The position numbers and the translations under genes were made by a program. A DNA stretch of 64,000 nt, taken from NCBI GenBank assembly GCA_902790525.1, contig CADASI010000033.1, positions 1-64,000 of the forward strand, given 5' to 3'. Position 1 is the first letter of the stretch. Each line of letters starts with the position of its first letter. The notes beneath the pieces were generated by a model. The model made no database searches. It had not been told where the DNA came from and was given only the letters and a program-made list of their open reading frames with translations. This DNA comes from an uncultured Eubacteriales bacterium. GTDB taxonomy: Bacteria; Bacillota; Clostridia; Christensenellales; Aristaeellaceae. Shown in pieces: positions 44,150-52,265 of the stretch.

Positions 44150-44506
44150 TCAGGGGGCGTCGTTGAGCGCCCTTTGCAGCCTGTCCGCCAGCTTGTACCA
44201 GCGCTGCACCGTGTTTTCCAGGAAGAAGTAGTGCCAGAAGTAGAAGGCCAGCAGCACGGCCAGAAGCAGCATCACGGCGGCGGCGAGCGGGTTGGTCTCG
44301 GGGTGGAGCACCGCGAGGTCCACGGCGAACAGCTCCGTGAGCACGGTCATCACCAGCACGATCAGGTGCACCAGCCGCTCGTGCTGGAGCCACCCAAGCC
44401 TGCGCAGGTGTTCCTCCAGCAGCGCCGGCGTGGCCGGTTGCGCGCGCACCGCCGCCTCGTGCTCCCGGCAGTAGCGCTTGATGTTGATGCCGAATCTGTC
44501 GTTCAT
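44150..44506 (-). CDS. Small two-helix membrane protein of unknown function
   Basis: A 118-residue protein. The N-terminal third is basic and helical (LEEHLRRLGWLQHERLVHLI). Two hydrophobic segments follow (LIVLVMTVLTELFAVDLAVL and AAAVMLLLAVLLAFYFWHYF), with a charged C-terminal tail. No family is recognised. It lies 12 bases downstream of the MATE gene on the same strand, so it is probably co-transcribed with it. Confidence 0.65.
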   Translation of the reverse strand: MNDRFGINIKRYCREHEAAVRAQPATPALLEEHLRRLGWLQHERLVHLIVLVMTVLTELFAVDLAVLHPETNPLAAAVMLLLAVLLAFYFWHYFFLENTVQRWYKLADRLQRALNDAP

Positions 44507-44518
44507 ATTGGTACCTTC

Positions 44519-45865
44519 CTATGCCCGAGTCAGCTTCTTCACCCAGGTGTAGCGGTTGGCGCGGATGTACGCGGGAATACATTTGAAGATCTGGTCGGAG
44601 TTGAGTATCAGCGTCACCGCGACGGGGGACAGGCGCCACACGAACGCCGCCAGAAGCGACAGCGGGAGCACGATCAGCAGTATGGAGATCGTGTCCAGCT
44701 TCATGATGTAGGCGGTGTCGCCGCCGCCGCGGATGATGCCGGTGTTCACGCACATCTGGTAGGACATGGTGAATATCGTCACCGTCTGGATGGTCATGAA
44801 GGCGTTGGCCATGCGCCGCGTCTCGCCGGAGATGTTGTAGACGCTTAAAAGCGGGAAGCGTATCGCCGTGAACAGCAGCGCCAGCGCGGCGCCGATCAAT
44901 AAAAACAGCACCTGAAGGGTGCGGGTGTATTCCCGCACCCTTTTCATGTCCCCGGCCCCCACGGCCTTGCCGATCAGCACCGCGGCCGCCGACGCCGCGC
45001 CCACCGAGGCCGCCTTCAACAGCAGAAACAGCGTGGCGCTGATGGACTGTGCGGCGATGGCGCTTTTGTCCATGTGGCCGAGTATGACGGTTTGCAGCGC
45101 GTTGCTGACGCCCCATATGGCGGCCCCGCCGATGATGGGCAGGCTGACGCGCACGTAGTCTGAAAGCATCTGCCGGTCGACGCGCAGGTAGTCGGCGGGG
45201 CGGATGGAGAGCCCGTTTTCCCGGGTGAACATAAATAACGCGACGATCACAAACTCTACGATGCGGGCGGTCAGCGTGCCGATGGCCGCGCCGCGCACGC
45301 CCAGTTCCGGGAAGCCGAAGCGCCCGGGGATCAGCACGTAGTTGATGGAGATGTTGACGATCAGCGACACGACCGACACCCGCAGGGCGATCTTCACCGA
45401 TTCCGCGATGCGCAGCGTGCCCAGCATCACCGTGGTCAGGCCGAACGCCACGTAGGAGAAGCGCATGATGCCAAGATAGGCGACGCCCTCGGCGATGATG
45501 GCCTCGTCGCCGGTGAACATCAGCATCGCGCCCCTGGGGAACAGGGACACGAGCACAAAGAGCGCCACCATCAGCCCCGCGGCGAACCGCGCGGCGACGG
45601 CGGACAGCTTGCGCACCTCGCATATGCGGCCCTGGCCCCAGTACTGGCTGCCCAGCACGATCATGCCGTTGCCGATGCCGTAGACGAGCTGCTGCAGCAC
45701 GAACTGTATCTGGTTGACGGCGGCGACGCCGGACAGGGCGGTCTCGCTGTACGTGCCCAGCATCACGTTGTCCGCGAGGTTCACGGACAGTATCACCGCC
45801 TGCTCCAGCATCAGCGCCACGGTCAGGGCGACGAAGGATCTGTAAAACGCCTTGTCACGGGTCAA
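44519..45865 (-). CDS. MATE-family efflux transporter (third)
   Basis: A 448-residue, twelve-helix exporter of the MatE superfamily (LEQAVILSVNLADNVMLGTYS in helix 1; ISATLFLLLKAASVGAASAA and VLIGKAVGAGDMKRVREYT in the second half). It is followed by the two-helix protein gene and preceded by the large Cache-EAL sensor gene only 20 bases upstream, so the sensor, transporter and small protein may form one operon. Confidence 0.92.
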   Translation of the reverse strand: MTRDKAFYRSFVALTVALMLEQAVILSVNLADNVMLGTYSETALSGVAAVNQIQFVLQQLVYGIGNGMIVLGSQYWGQGRICEVRKLSAVAARFAAGLMVALFVLVSLFPRGAMLMFTGDEAIIAEGVAYLGIMRFSYVAFGLTTVMLGTLRIAESVKIALRVSVVSLIVNISINYVLIPGRFGFPELGVRGAAIGTLTARIVEFVIVALFMFTRENGLSIRPADYLRVDRQMLSDYVRVSLPIIGGAAIWGVSNALQTVILGHMDKSAIAAQSISATLFLLLKAASVGAASAAAVLIGKAVGAGDMKRVREYTRTLQVLFLLIGAALALLFTAIRFPLLSVYNISGETRRMANAFMTIQTVTIFTMSYQMCVNTGIIRGGGDTAYIMKLDTISILLIVLPLSLLAAFVWRLSPVAVTLILNSDQIFKCIPAYIRANRYTWVKKLTRA

Positions 45866-45885
45866 TCGGACTCTCTCCTTCGCGG

Positions 45886-48800
45886 CTATTCGCCCTCGTA
45901 GTATTCCTCGTCAAACACCAGCTTGCCCGACTCGGTGAGCCGACGCCGCCACGCGCGGACGCCGACCACCAGCTTTTCCTCCTCGTCCTCCTTGAACAGG
46001 GCGGCCTTGAGGGTCACGGGCCTGGGCGCGCCGTTGATCATCAGCCGGTACTGGGTCTTGAAGCTGCCGTGCGCGCGGATCTCCCGCATGACGTTGTCCT
46101 TGGTGAACTGGCGGCGGAAGGCGGGGATGTCCTCCGAATAGAAGTACCTGTCGGCGTTCTTGACCGACTGGCCGAAGAAGTCGCTGCCCTCCTTGGCCAC
46201 GCCCAGCGTGTCGTAGTCCTCCGAGGAGCTGTACTCGATGAAGCGCTCCGTGTCGGGGTCGACGGTGTAGAGGCTGAGGTAGTCGTCGGACAGGGCCATG
46301 ACGCGGATCATCATGTCCCGCTCCTTTTGCAGCTCCTCCTGACGCTTCTTCTGCTTCATCTGGGAGTCGATGATGCTGATGCCCACGATGATGCGGTTGC
46401 CGCCCGGCATGCGGGTGATTTTCATGTTGGCGTACAGCGGCGCGCCGGTGTCGATCAGCCGGTAGGTGGTGGTGAACACGCCCTGCGCGTGAAGCTCCTT
46501 GAGAATGTTCTCCTTGGAGAACCAGGCCAGGAAGGAGGCGCGGTCCTCCTCGTAGATGCGGGTCATGGTCTCGTGTCGGGCGGACTCGAAGAAGTCCTTG
46601 CCGTGCCGCTCCATGGCCAGCTCCTCGCCGCCGACGCGGGAGGAATACTCGATGAAGTCGTCCGTATCCAGGTCGATGACGTAGATGTTGTAGTAGTCCG
46701 CGGCCAACGCCCGGGCGATCTCCGCGTAGGTGGTGCTCTCGTCCGGCGCGGAGATGGAGAGTATGGCGATGGCCACGGCGGTCGCGCCGGTGACCGGGTT
46801 GACGCCCACGGGGTTCATCACGCCGTGGACCTTGGAGCCGTCCGCCAGCTTGCCGTCGTAGAGGGTGCGGTTCCCGTCCGCGCCGCACTGGCGCACCAGC
46901 TTCAGGAACATGGCGGGCGGATCCTCGGGGCTCGCCGAGTAGCCGTCGGTCCGCGCGGTCAGGTCAAAGCCGAAGTAGCGCTTTATGAAGTTGCGGTAGG
47001 CGGGATTGGTGCGCACGTAGTCCAGCTGGGCATCCGTTACCTCCAGGATGCCCGCGGGCAGCGTGTTGAAGTAGTCCTTGCGGGCGCTCTCCTTGTCGGC
47101 GATGACGGTGATGTCGAACAGGTTGACCCGGCCGATGGCGGCGTAATACTCCGACTCCTCCGGGTTTTCAAAGCCGATCGCCGTGCCGGTGCGGTAGCGC
47201 TCGAGTATGGCGTCGAACGGTATGGGGCGGCAGTAATAGTAGCCCTGCAGCTTGCTGCAGCCCACCTCGCGCAAGAACTCGACCTCCTCCACGGTCTCCA
47301 CGCCCTCGCACACAGTGTCGACTCCCAGGTCGATGGCCATGCGGATCAGGTCGGTCAGTATGATCTTGCTCTCGGCCCCCTTGTAGAAGCTCTTGAGGAA
47401 GAGCATGTCGAACTTGACCAGGTCGAAGTGGATGTCCTGGAGCACGTTGAGCGACGAGTAGCCGCTGCCGAAGTCGTCCATCCACACCTGGAAGCCCAGG
47501 GCCTGGAAGCGGAGGATCTGTTCCTTGATGAAGTCGAAGTCGCTGCCGATGATGCTCTCGGTGATCTCGATGGTCAGCCGGTCGCGGGCGATCCCGGCGT
47601 CGTCCACGCGGCGGCGGATCTCCTCCACGATGTCGCAGGCGTCGAAGTCGGCCCGGGACAGGTTCAGCGAGTGGGGCACGACCTGCAGGCCGATCTCCCG
47701 CTGGGCGTGCATCTTTTCGAGTATGCGGTCCAGCACGTACAGGTCCACGCGGTACATGAGCCGGGCGGTCTCGAGGATCGGCACGAACAGGCTGGGGGAG
47801 AGCATGCCCTTGACCGGGTCGATCCAGCGGCACAGCGCCTCCTCGTCGCACACGCGGCCGTTGACCGCGCGCACGATGGGCTGGTAGTACACCTGTATCC
47901 AGCCCTCGTTGAGCGCCTGGTCCAGGTGGTTGATGATGTAGCGCACGCCGTCGAGCTGGTCGAGCATGGCGCTGTCGAAGTAGTAGAAGCCGGAGGCGTA
48001 GGAGTCGTTATGCCTGTCGCAGGCGAACTTGGCGCGGTCGCAGGCCACGTTCACGCCGGCGTTTTCGATGCTGTTGAGGTAGATGCCCACGCGCACCGGC
48101 AGCGAATTGCCGCCGTTGGCATTCTCGCAGTCCCTGAACACCGCCTGGAGCGTCTCCTCAAGCGATTCCGCATCGGTCACGGCGGCGAAGTGGTCCTCGC
48201 TGTAGCGGCAGACGCACTTTTCGCCGTAGTGCTCGAGCAGTATCTTGCCCACGTCGCACAGCAGGTGGTCGCCCTCCCGGAAGCCGTACTGCCGGTTGAA
48301 GTGCTTCATACCGACCAGGTCGAAGTACAGCATGGCGGGGGACTTGCCCTCGTTGAGCAGGCGGCGGCGCTCCGTGACGGCGAGCTTGAAGAAGCAGCGC
48401 ATGTTCGGAAGCCCCGTGAGCATGTCGGTGTTGATCCGGCGGTTCAGGTCCTCGATGTACTTTTTGATCTGGTTGCGCATCTTCAAGAACGCGCCGGTCA
48501 GCTTGCCGATCTCGTCGTTCTTGTGATAGTCGAGCGCCACGTCGTAGTCCGCGTCGGCCAGACGCTGGGCCGCTGATGTGAGCTGGTGCAGCGGGAAGGT
48601 GATGGCCCGCATGACGACCATGATGATCACGGCGAACACCACGATGACCGCCGCGGTGATGAAGTAGATGCGGTGCACCAGCCGCGTCCATGAGGCGTTG
48701 ATCTCCTTCACCGGCGCGGTGATGACCAGCTTCATGCCGTTGCGCAGCGTGAAGAAGGACATCTGCCGCTCCTCATCCCCGAAGGTGTAGCGGATCAGCG

Positions 48801-49659
48801 CGTCGCCGCTGTCCTCATTTTGAAGAAGCTCCTCGCTCACGGACAGGTCCGTCAGGTGGGGCGTCGTCCACTGGGGCAGGTCCGGGTGGTAGAGTATGCG
48901 CGCCTCGGCGTCGCACAGGCTGGCGTAGCCGGTGTCGTAGACCTTGATGGGGCGGACCTGCGCGGCCAGCGTGTCCAACGGGATGTCCATGCCCAGCACG
49001 CCGATCAGCGCGCCGGTGCTGTAGATCGGCACCACGTAGGAGCAGGCCCACACCTCCTCCGGGTAGTGGGCGTGGAAGGGGCCGACCCAGCAGGGCCGCC
49101 CGTGCTGTATCGGCGTGTAGTACCAGGTGTTGTGCGTCGCGTCCGATGGGTCGAAGGCCGAGGCGTCGATCGGCGGCTGCGCCACGAAGCCGGCCTTGCC
49201 GAAGCGGGAATAGTAGAAGCCGTGGACCGTCCGGCTGATCTCGGGGTTGATGCAGTAGTAGTAGGCGATGACGCCGTTGGTGTGGCTGGCCACGCTCTCG
49301 AAAGTGCTCAGGGTGCGGGCGCAGTGATCCGAAATGTATTCGTCCAGCCGGGCCGTCTGCTCGGCCGTGCGCGGCTGGTCCGCGCGGGAGCCCGCCGCCC
49401 CGCACTGAACCAGGGTAACGCTGTCCAGCGAGTCGACCGCCATGTTCGCGGCCATGCCCACGGACTGCTCGATACCCTCGAAGTACTCGTCCAGCGTGTT
49501 TTTGGTGTCCTTGCCGATCAGCCGCATCTCCTCGACGGAGCGTCGGTTGGTCTCCTGCCGGATCGAGTTATAGCTCGAGGCGAATATGGAAAATATCGCC
49601 ACGAGTATGGCGGCGACGGAGATCGCCGTGATTCGGAACCGGATCGAATGCACTCTCAT
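45886..49659 (-). CDS. Large Cache-HAMP-GGDEF-EAL sensor with C-terminal PAS-like modules
   Basis: A 1257-residue membrane signalling protein. TM1 (about 8-30), extracytoplasmic dCache domain (about 35-325), TM2 (FITAAVIVVFAVIIMVV), HAMP, then a GGDEF-fold domain whose motif is degenerate (SEDHF), so synthesis is unlikely. The EAL domain (about 575-825) has its usual residues: EALCRW, SLNLSR, IEITES, MDDFGSGYSSL, KFDMLF, CEGVET, QGYYYCRP; hydrolysis of c-di-GMP is likely. About 400 residues follow with three PAS-like repeats (NPAYRNFIKRYFGFD; YYNIYVIDLDTDDFIEYSSR; YLSLYTVDPDTERFIEYSSS). It starts 4 bases after the solute-binding gene. Confidence 0.87.
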   Translation of the reverse strand: MRVHSIRFRITAISVAAILVAIFSIFASSYNSIRQETNRRSVEEMRLIGKDTKNTLDEYFEGIEQSVGMAANMAVDSLDSVTLVQCGAAGSRADQPRTAEQTARLDEYISDHCARTLSTFESVASHTNGVIAYYYCINPEISRTVHGFYYSRFGKAGFVAQPPIDASAFDPSDATHNTWYYTPIQHGRPCWVGPFHAHYPEEVWACSYVVPIYSTGALIGVLGMDIPLDTLAAQVRPIKVYDTGYASLCDAEARILYHPDLPQWTTPHLTDLSVSEELLQNEDSGDALIRYTFGDEERQMSFFTLRNGMKLVITAPVKEINASWTRLVHRIYFITAAVIVVFAVIIMVVMRAITFPLHQLTSAAQRLADADYDVALDYHKNDEIGKLTGAFLKMRNQIKKYIEDLNRRINTDMLTGLPNMRCFFKLAVTERRRLLNEGKSPAMLYFDLVGMKHFNRQYGFREGDHLLCDVGKILLEHYGEKCVCRYSEDHFAAVTDAESLEETLQAVFRDCENANGGNSLPVRVGIYLNSIENAGVNVACDRAKFACDRHNDSYASGFYYFDSAMLDQLDGVRYIINHLDQALNEGWIQVYYQPIVRAVNGRVCDEEALCRWIDPVKGMLSPSLFVPILETARLMYRVDLYVLDRILEKMHAQREIGLQVVPHSLNLSRADFDACDIVEEIRRRVDDAGIARDRLTIEITESIIGSDFDFIKEQILRFQALGFQVWMDDFGSGYSSLNVLQDIHFDLVKFDMLFLKSFYKGAESKIILTDLIRMAIDLGVDTVCEGVETVEEVEFLREVGCSKLQGYYYCRPIPFDAILERYRTGTAIGFENPEESEYYAAIGRVNLFDITVIADKESARKDYFNTLPAGILEVTDAQLDYVRTNPAYRNFIKRYFGFDLTARTDGYSASPEDPPAMFLKLVRQCGADGNRTLYDGKLADGSKVHGVMNPVGVNPVTGATAVAIAILSISAPDESTTYAEIARALAADYYNIYVIDLDTDDFIEYSSRVGGEELAMERHGKDFFESARHETMTRIYEEDRASFLAWFSKENILKELHAQGVFTTTYRLIDTGAPLYANMKITRMPGGNRIIVGISIIDSQMKQKKRQEELQKERDMMIRVMALSDDYLSLYTVDPDTERFIEYSSSEDYDTLGVAKEGSDFFGQSVKNADRYFYSEDIPAFRRQFTKDNVMREIRAHGSFKTQYRLMINGAPRPVTLKAALFKEDEEEKLVVGVRAWRRRLTESGKLVFDEEYYEGE

Positions 49660-49663
49660 CTTT

Positions 49664-51325
49664 TTATTCCTCTCGGATGGTCATCTCCCGATATTTATTC
49701 TTGACCGAGCCGTTCCAGGAGGCCTGTATGCCCTCCAGCCGCCGGGATGAAACGTAGTAGAAGAACCTGGAGAACAGCGGAATCCACGCGGCGTCCTCCT
49801 GCACGATGATCCGCTCCAGGTCCCGGTACTCCTTGATCCGCGCGTCGGCGTCCGCGATGGCCCGCGCGGCGCGCACCCGCGCCATGATGTCCTCCCGCGG
49901 GTAGCAGAGGCTTCGGAACCGGGCGTTTTCGGCGTTGCCGAAGAAGGTGTAGAGGAAGTTGTCGGGGTCGTTGTAGTCGGCGGTCCAGGTGGCGGAGTAG
50001 ACGGCCAGTTCGCCGCTTTTTCTGCGGCGCATGAACTCGCCCGCGTCCAGCACCTCGATTTCGGTGTTGACGCCGGCCTCCTCCCACATGGCCGCCGCCG
50101 CGCGGACCAGGTCCATCTCGCCCAGCGTGGAGGCGGAGCTCACGCTGAACGTGAGCGACAGGCCGTCGGGGTAGCCGGCCTCGGCGAGCAGCTCTTTCGC
50201 CTCGGCGGGGTCATAGGGGATCTCCGGCAGGTCCGGGTTGTACCCGTACAGCCCGTGGGGCATGATGCCGTTTTCGGGATAGCCCTGCCCGCTGTACGCC
50301 GCGTCCAGAAGCAGCGTGCGGTCCATCGCGCGCTGGAGCGCCCTGCGGACGCGCGCGTCGTCAAGCGGGGCGACGGATTCGTTCAGGGCGATGTAGGTGA
50401 TGCTGATGCGCTGCACCCGGAACAGCCGGTCGTCGTAGATGTCCCCGTGCAGGAAGTATTCTGCGGACTTGCCGATGTCATCCAGGCACAGTATGTCGAG
50501 CTCGTCGCGCTCAAACAGCCGCCGGATCTGCTCGGCGTCCGTCATGAAGCGCAGATCCAGGCCCGCGCACTCGGGCGCGCCCTGCCAGCAGTAGCGGTTC
50601 GCCGAGAGGATCATGCCCCTGCCGGGCTCCCAGCTGTCCATGACGAAGGAGCCGGTGCCGATGGTCCAGGCCGGCTCCCTGCCGAAGCGGCTGCCGGCCT
50701 CCTCGGTGGTCTGCTCGTCCAGTATCGAGGCCCCGGGCATGGACAGGCAGGCCAGGAAAGCCTCGAAGGGATGCTCCAGCGTGATCGTAAACGTCAGACG
50801 GTCCAGCACCTCAAAGCCCTCCAGATGGTCCGTCTCGCCGTTTTCCAGCGCCACCGCGCCCACGATATTGTCCGCGATGTCGTGGTTGCACGAATCGGGG
50901 TGGGTCAGAAGCCGCGTGAAGGTGTACAGCACGTCGGAGGCGGTCATGGGGGAGCCGTTTGAGAAGGTCACGCCGTCGCGCAGGTGGAAGGTGTAGGCGC
51001 GGCGGTCGTCGGAGATGTCCCAGCTTTCGGCCAGCGAGGGCAGGATCACGGCGTTGCCGTTCTCGTCGTTCTCCATCTCCACCAGGCGGTTAAAAACGTT
51101 CTGGGCGATCGTGTAGTGGATGGACGTGCACTGGAAGTCCACGGTGTCCGGCTCATCCTCGATGGCGACCAGGTAGCGGACCGTCTCCGGCTCGGGCTTC
51201 GCCGACGGCCGGGGCGCGGCGGAGACGTCGCCGCCCCCGTTGTCGCAGGTCGAAAGCAGCACCGCCGCCATGGCGATGGCGAGCAGCAGGCAAAGCGTCC
51301 TCCGAAAATCGGTCTTTGTGCGCAT
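49664..51325 (-). CDS. Peptide-type solute-binding lipoprotein paired with a c-di-GMP sensor
   Basis: A 553-residue SBP_bac_5 protein. The N-terminus has a signal helix ending LLSTC-DNGG, a lipobox-like site (Thr before Cys is atypical), so it is probably lipid-anchored, unlike oppA. The family motif LAESWDISDDRRAYTFHLRD and FSNGSPMTASDVLYTFTRLL are clear. No permease or ATPase is next to it; instead the gene for the Cache-EAL sensor follows after 4 bases. It may act as a ligand presenter to that sensor rather than as a transport component. Ribosome site AGGAGG. Confidence 0.87.
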   Translation of the reverse strand: MRTKTDFRRTLCLLLAIAMAAVLLSTCDNGGGDVSAAPRPSAKPEPETVRYLVAIEDEPDTVDFQCTSIHYTIAQNVFNRLVEMENDENGNAVILPSLAESWDISDDRRAYTFHLRDGVTFSNGSPMTASDVLYTFTRLLTHPDSCNHDIADNIVGAVALENGETDHLEGFEVLDRLTFTITLEHPFEAFLACLSMPGASILDEQTTEEAGSRFGREPAWTIGTGSFVMDSWEPGRGMILSANRYCWQGAPECAGLDLRFMTDAEQIRRLFERDELDILCLDDIGKSAEYFLHGDIYDDRLFRVQRISITYIALNESVAPLDDARVRRALQRAMDRTLLLDAAYSGQGYPENGIMPHGLYGYNPDLPEIPYDPAEAKELLAEAGYPDGLSLTFSVSSASTLGEMDLVRAAAAMWEEAGVNTEIEVLDAGEFMRRRKSGELAVYSATWTADYNDPDNFLYTFFGNAENARFRSLCYPREDIMARVRAARAIADADARIKEYRDLERIIVQEDAAWIPLFSRFFYYVSSRRLEGIQASWNGSVKNKYREMTIREE

Positions 51326-51419
51326 GGCGGCTTCCTCCTGTGGTCATCATTTGCGGTCGCAGGGGCAAAAAACGCTGTGTAATGCGCGCGGTTAAGCTGA
51401 AAATAATATCTGTATCTAT

Positions 51420-51448
51420 ATTATACATGATTCCGCACGATTATTCAA
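51420..51448 (-). promoter_or_regulatory. Sigma-A promoter of the binding protein-sensor operon
   Basis: Minus strand TTGAAT (51443-51448), 17-base spacer, TATAAT (51420-51425). About 95 bases of leader precede the coding start. Confidence 0.75.
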
Positions 51449-51508
51449 TCTTCTTTTTATCGAATAAGCATTAATATTGCGTTTGTGTAATCGGTCATTT
51501 TTTACGTC

Positions 51509-51537
51509 TCGACAGACCTGTGCGGATATGCTACAAT
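51509..51537 (+). promoter_or_regulatory. Promoter of the acetyltransferase gene with extended -10
   Basis: TCGACA (51509-51514), 17 bases, TGC-TACAAT (TACAAT 51532-51537). The transcript would carry about 210 bases of structured leader. Confidence 0.65.
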
Positions 51538-51574
51538 GAATACAGGGTTGTTGTGACGGATTTGACAGAGAACA

Positions 51575-51749
51575 CCGACCGAAGTCTGTTATTTATAAAC
51601 AGACTTCGGTCGGTATCAGAACCAGATGGTTATTACTTCGGCAGTTATATATTGCCAATGAGATGCGCAGGATAAAGCGTCAGATGCAAGGCGGAGGAGG
51701 GAGGCGATGCCGTAGCATCGGCGACTGTAATAATATCGGAGAAGAGGCT
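51575..51749 (+). repeat. Structured leader: 16-bp perfect hairpin plus CAAGGCGG-type segment
   Basis: CCGACCGAAGTCTGTT (51575-51590) pairs perfectly with AACAGACTTCGGTCGG (51598-51613) over a 7-base loop; GTATCAGAAC follows. At about 51688 begins CAAGGCGGAGGAGGGAGG and a hairpin CGATGC-CGTA-GCATCG. Both parts resemble pieces of the element at 43413-43555. The rest of the gap 51326-51749 holds the two promoters. Confidence 0.6.
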
Positions 51750-52226
51750 ATGAACGTCGATAAGGCCGCGATGCGCGATGTGACGGCGCTAACGGACATG
51801 CGATTGCAATACCTGCGGGAGGACATGGGCGGGCTCGACGCGGAGGCGGAGGAAGCCATCAAGAGAGCGCTGCCGGGCTACTTCCGGGCGCACCTGGGCA
51901 GGGACCTGTTTGCCTATGTGATCCGGGAGGGGCGGAGCATCGTCTCCTGCGCGCTTCTGCTGATCGTCGAAAAGCCCATGAGCCCGGCTTTTCCGAACGG
52001 CAAAACCGGCATCGTGCTGAACGTGTACACGCGCCCGTCCCACCGGCGGCGGGGCTTCGCGGGGCGGATCATGGCGGCGCTGACGGACGCGGCGAGGGCG
52101 ATGGACCTCTCCATCGTTGAGCTGAAAGCCACACAGGAAGGCTATCCCCTGTATTGCAAGGCGGGATTTCATGACGATCGGTCGAAGTACCGCCCGATGC
52201 GATGGGAAAATCGCCACGACCGCTGA
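51750..52226 (+). CDS. GNAT-family acetyltransferase
   Basis: A 158-residue N-acetyltransferase (Acetyltransf_1). The acetyl-CoA motif is TRPSHRRRGFAGRIMAAL, and the C-terminal helix carries YPLYCKAGFHDDRSKYRPM. The ATG at 51750 is chosen for GGAGAAG upstream and because family sequence starts there; upstream in-frame codons are encoded by the repeat. Substrate unknown. The channel gene follows after 39 bases with GGAAAGAAGGG-like text before it. Confidence 0.85.
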   Translation: MNVDKAAMRDVTALTDMRLQYLREDMGGLDAEAEEAIKRALPGYFRAHLGRDLFAYVIREGRSIVSCALLLIVEKPMSPAFPNGKTGIVLNVYTRPSHRRRGFAGRIMAALTDAARAMDLSIVELKATQEGYPLYCKAGFHDDRSKYRPMRWENRHDR

Positions 52227-52265
52227 GGCGGGGGCGCAGGACCGTAACGGAAAGAAGGGTGCGGC

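Noticed and set aside
46069..48576. 835-codon plus-strand frame over the Cache-EAL sensor
   Set aside because: Val/Leu/His/Asp-rich mirror frame without start signals.
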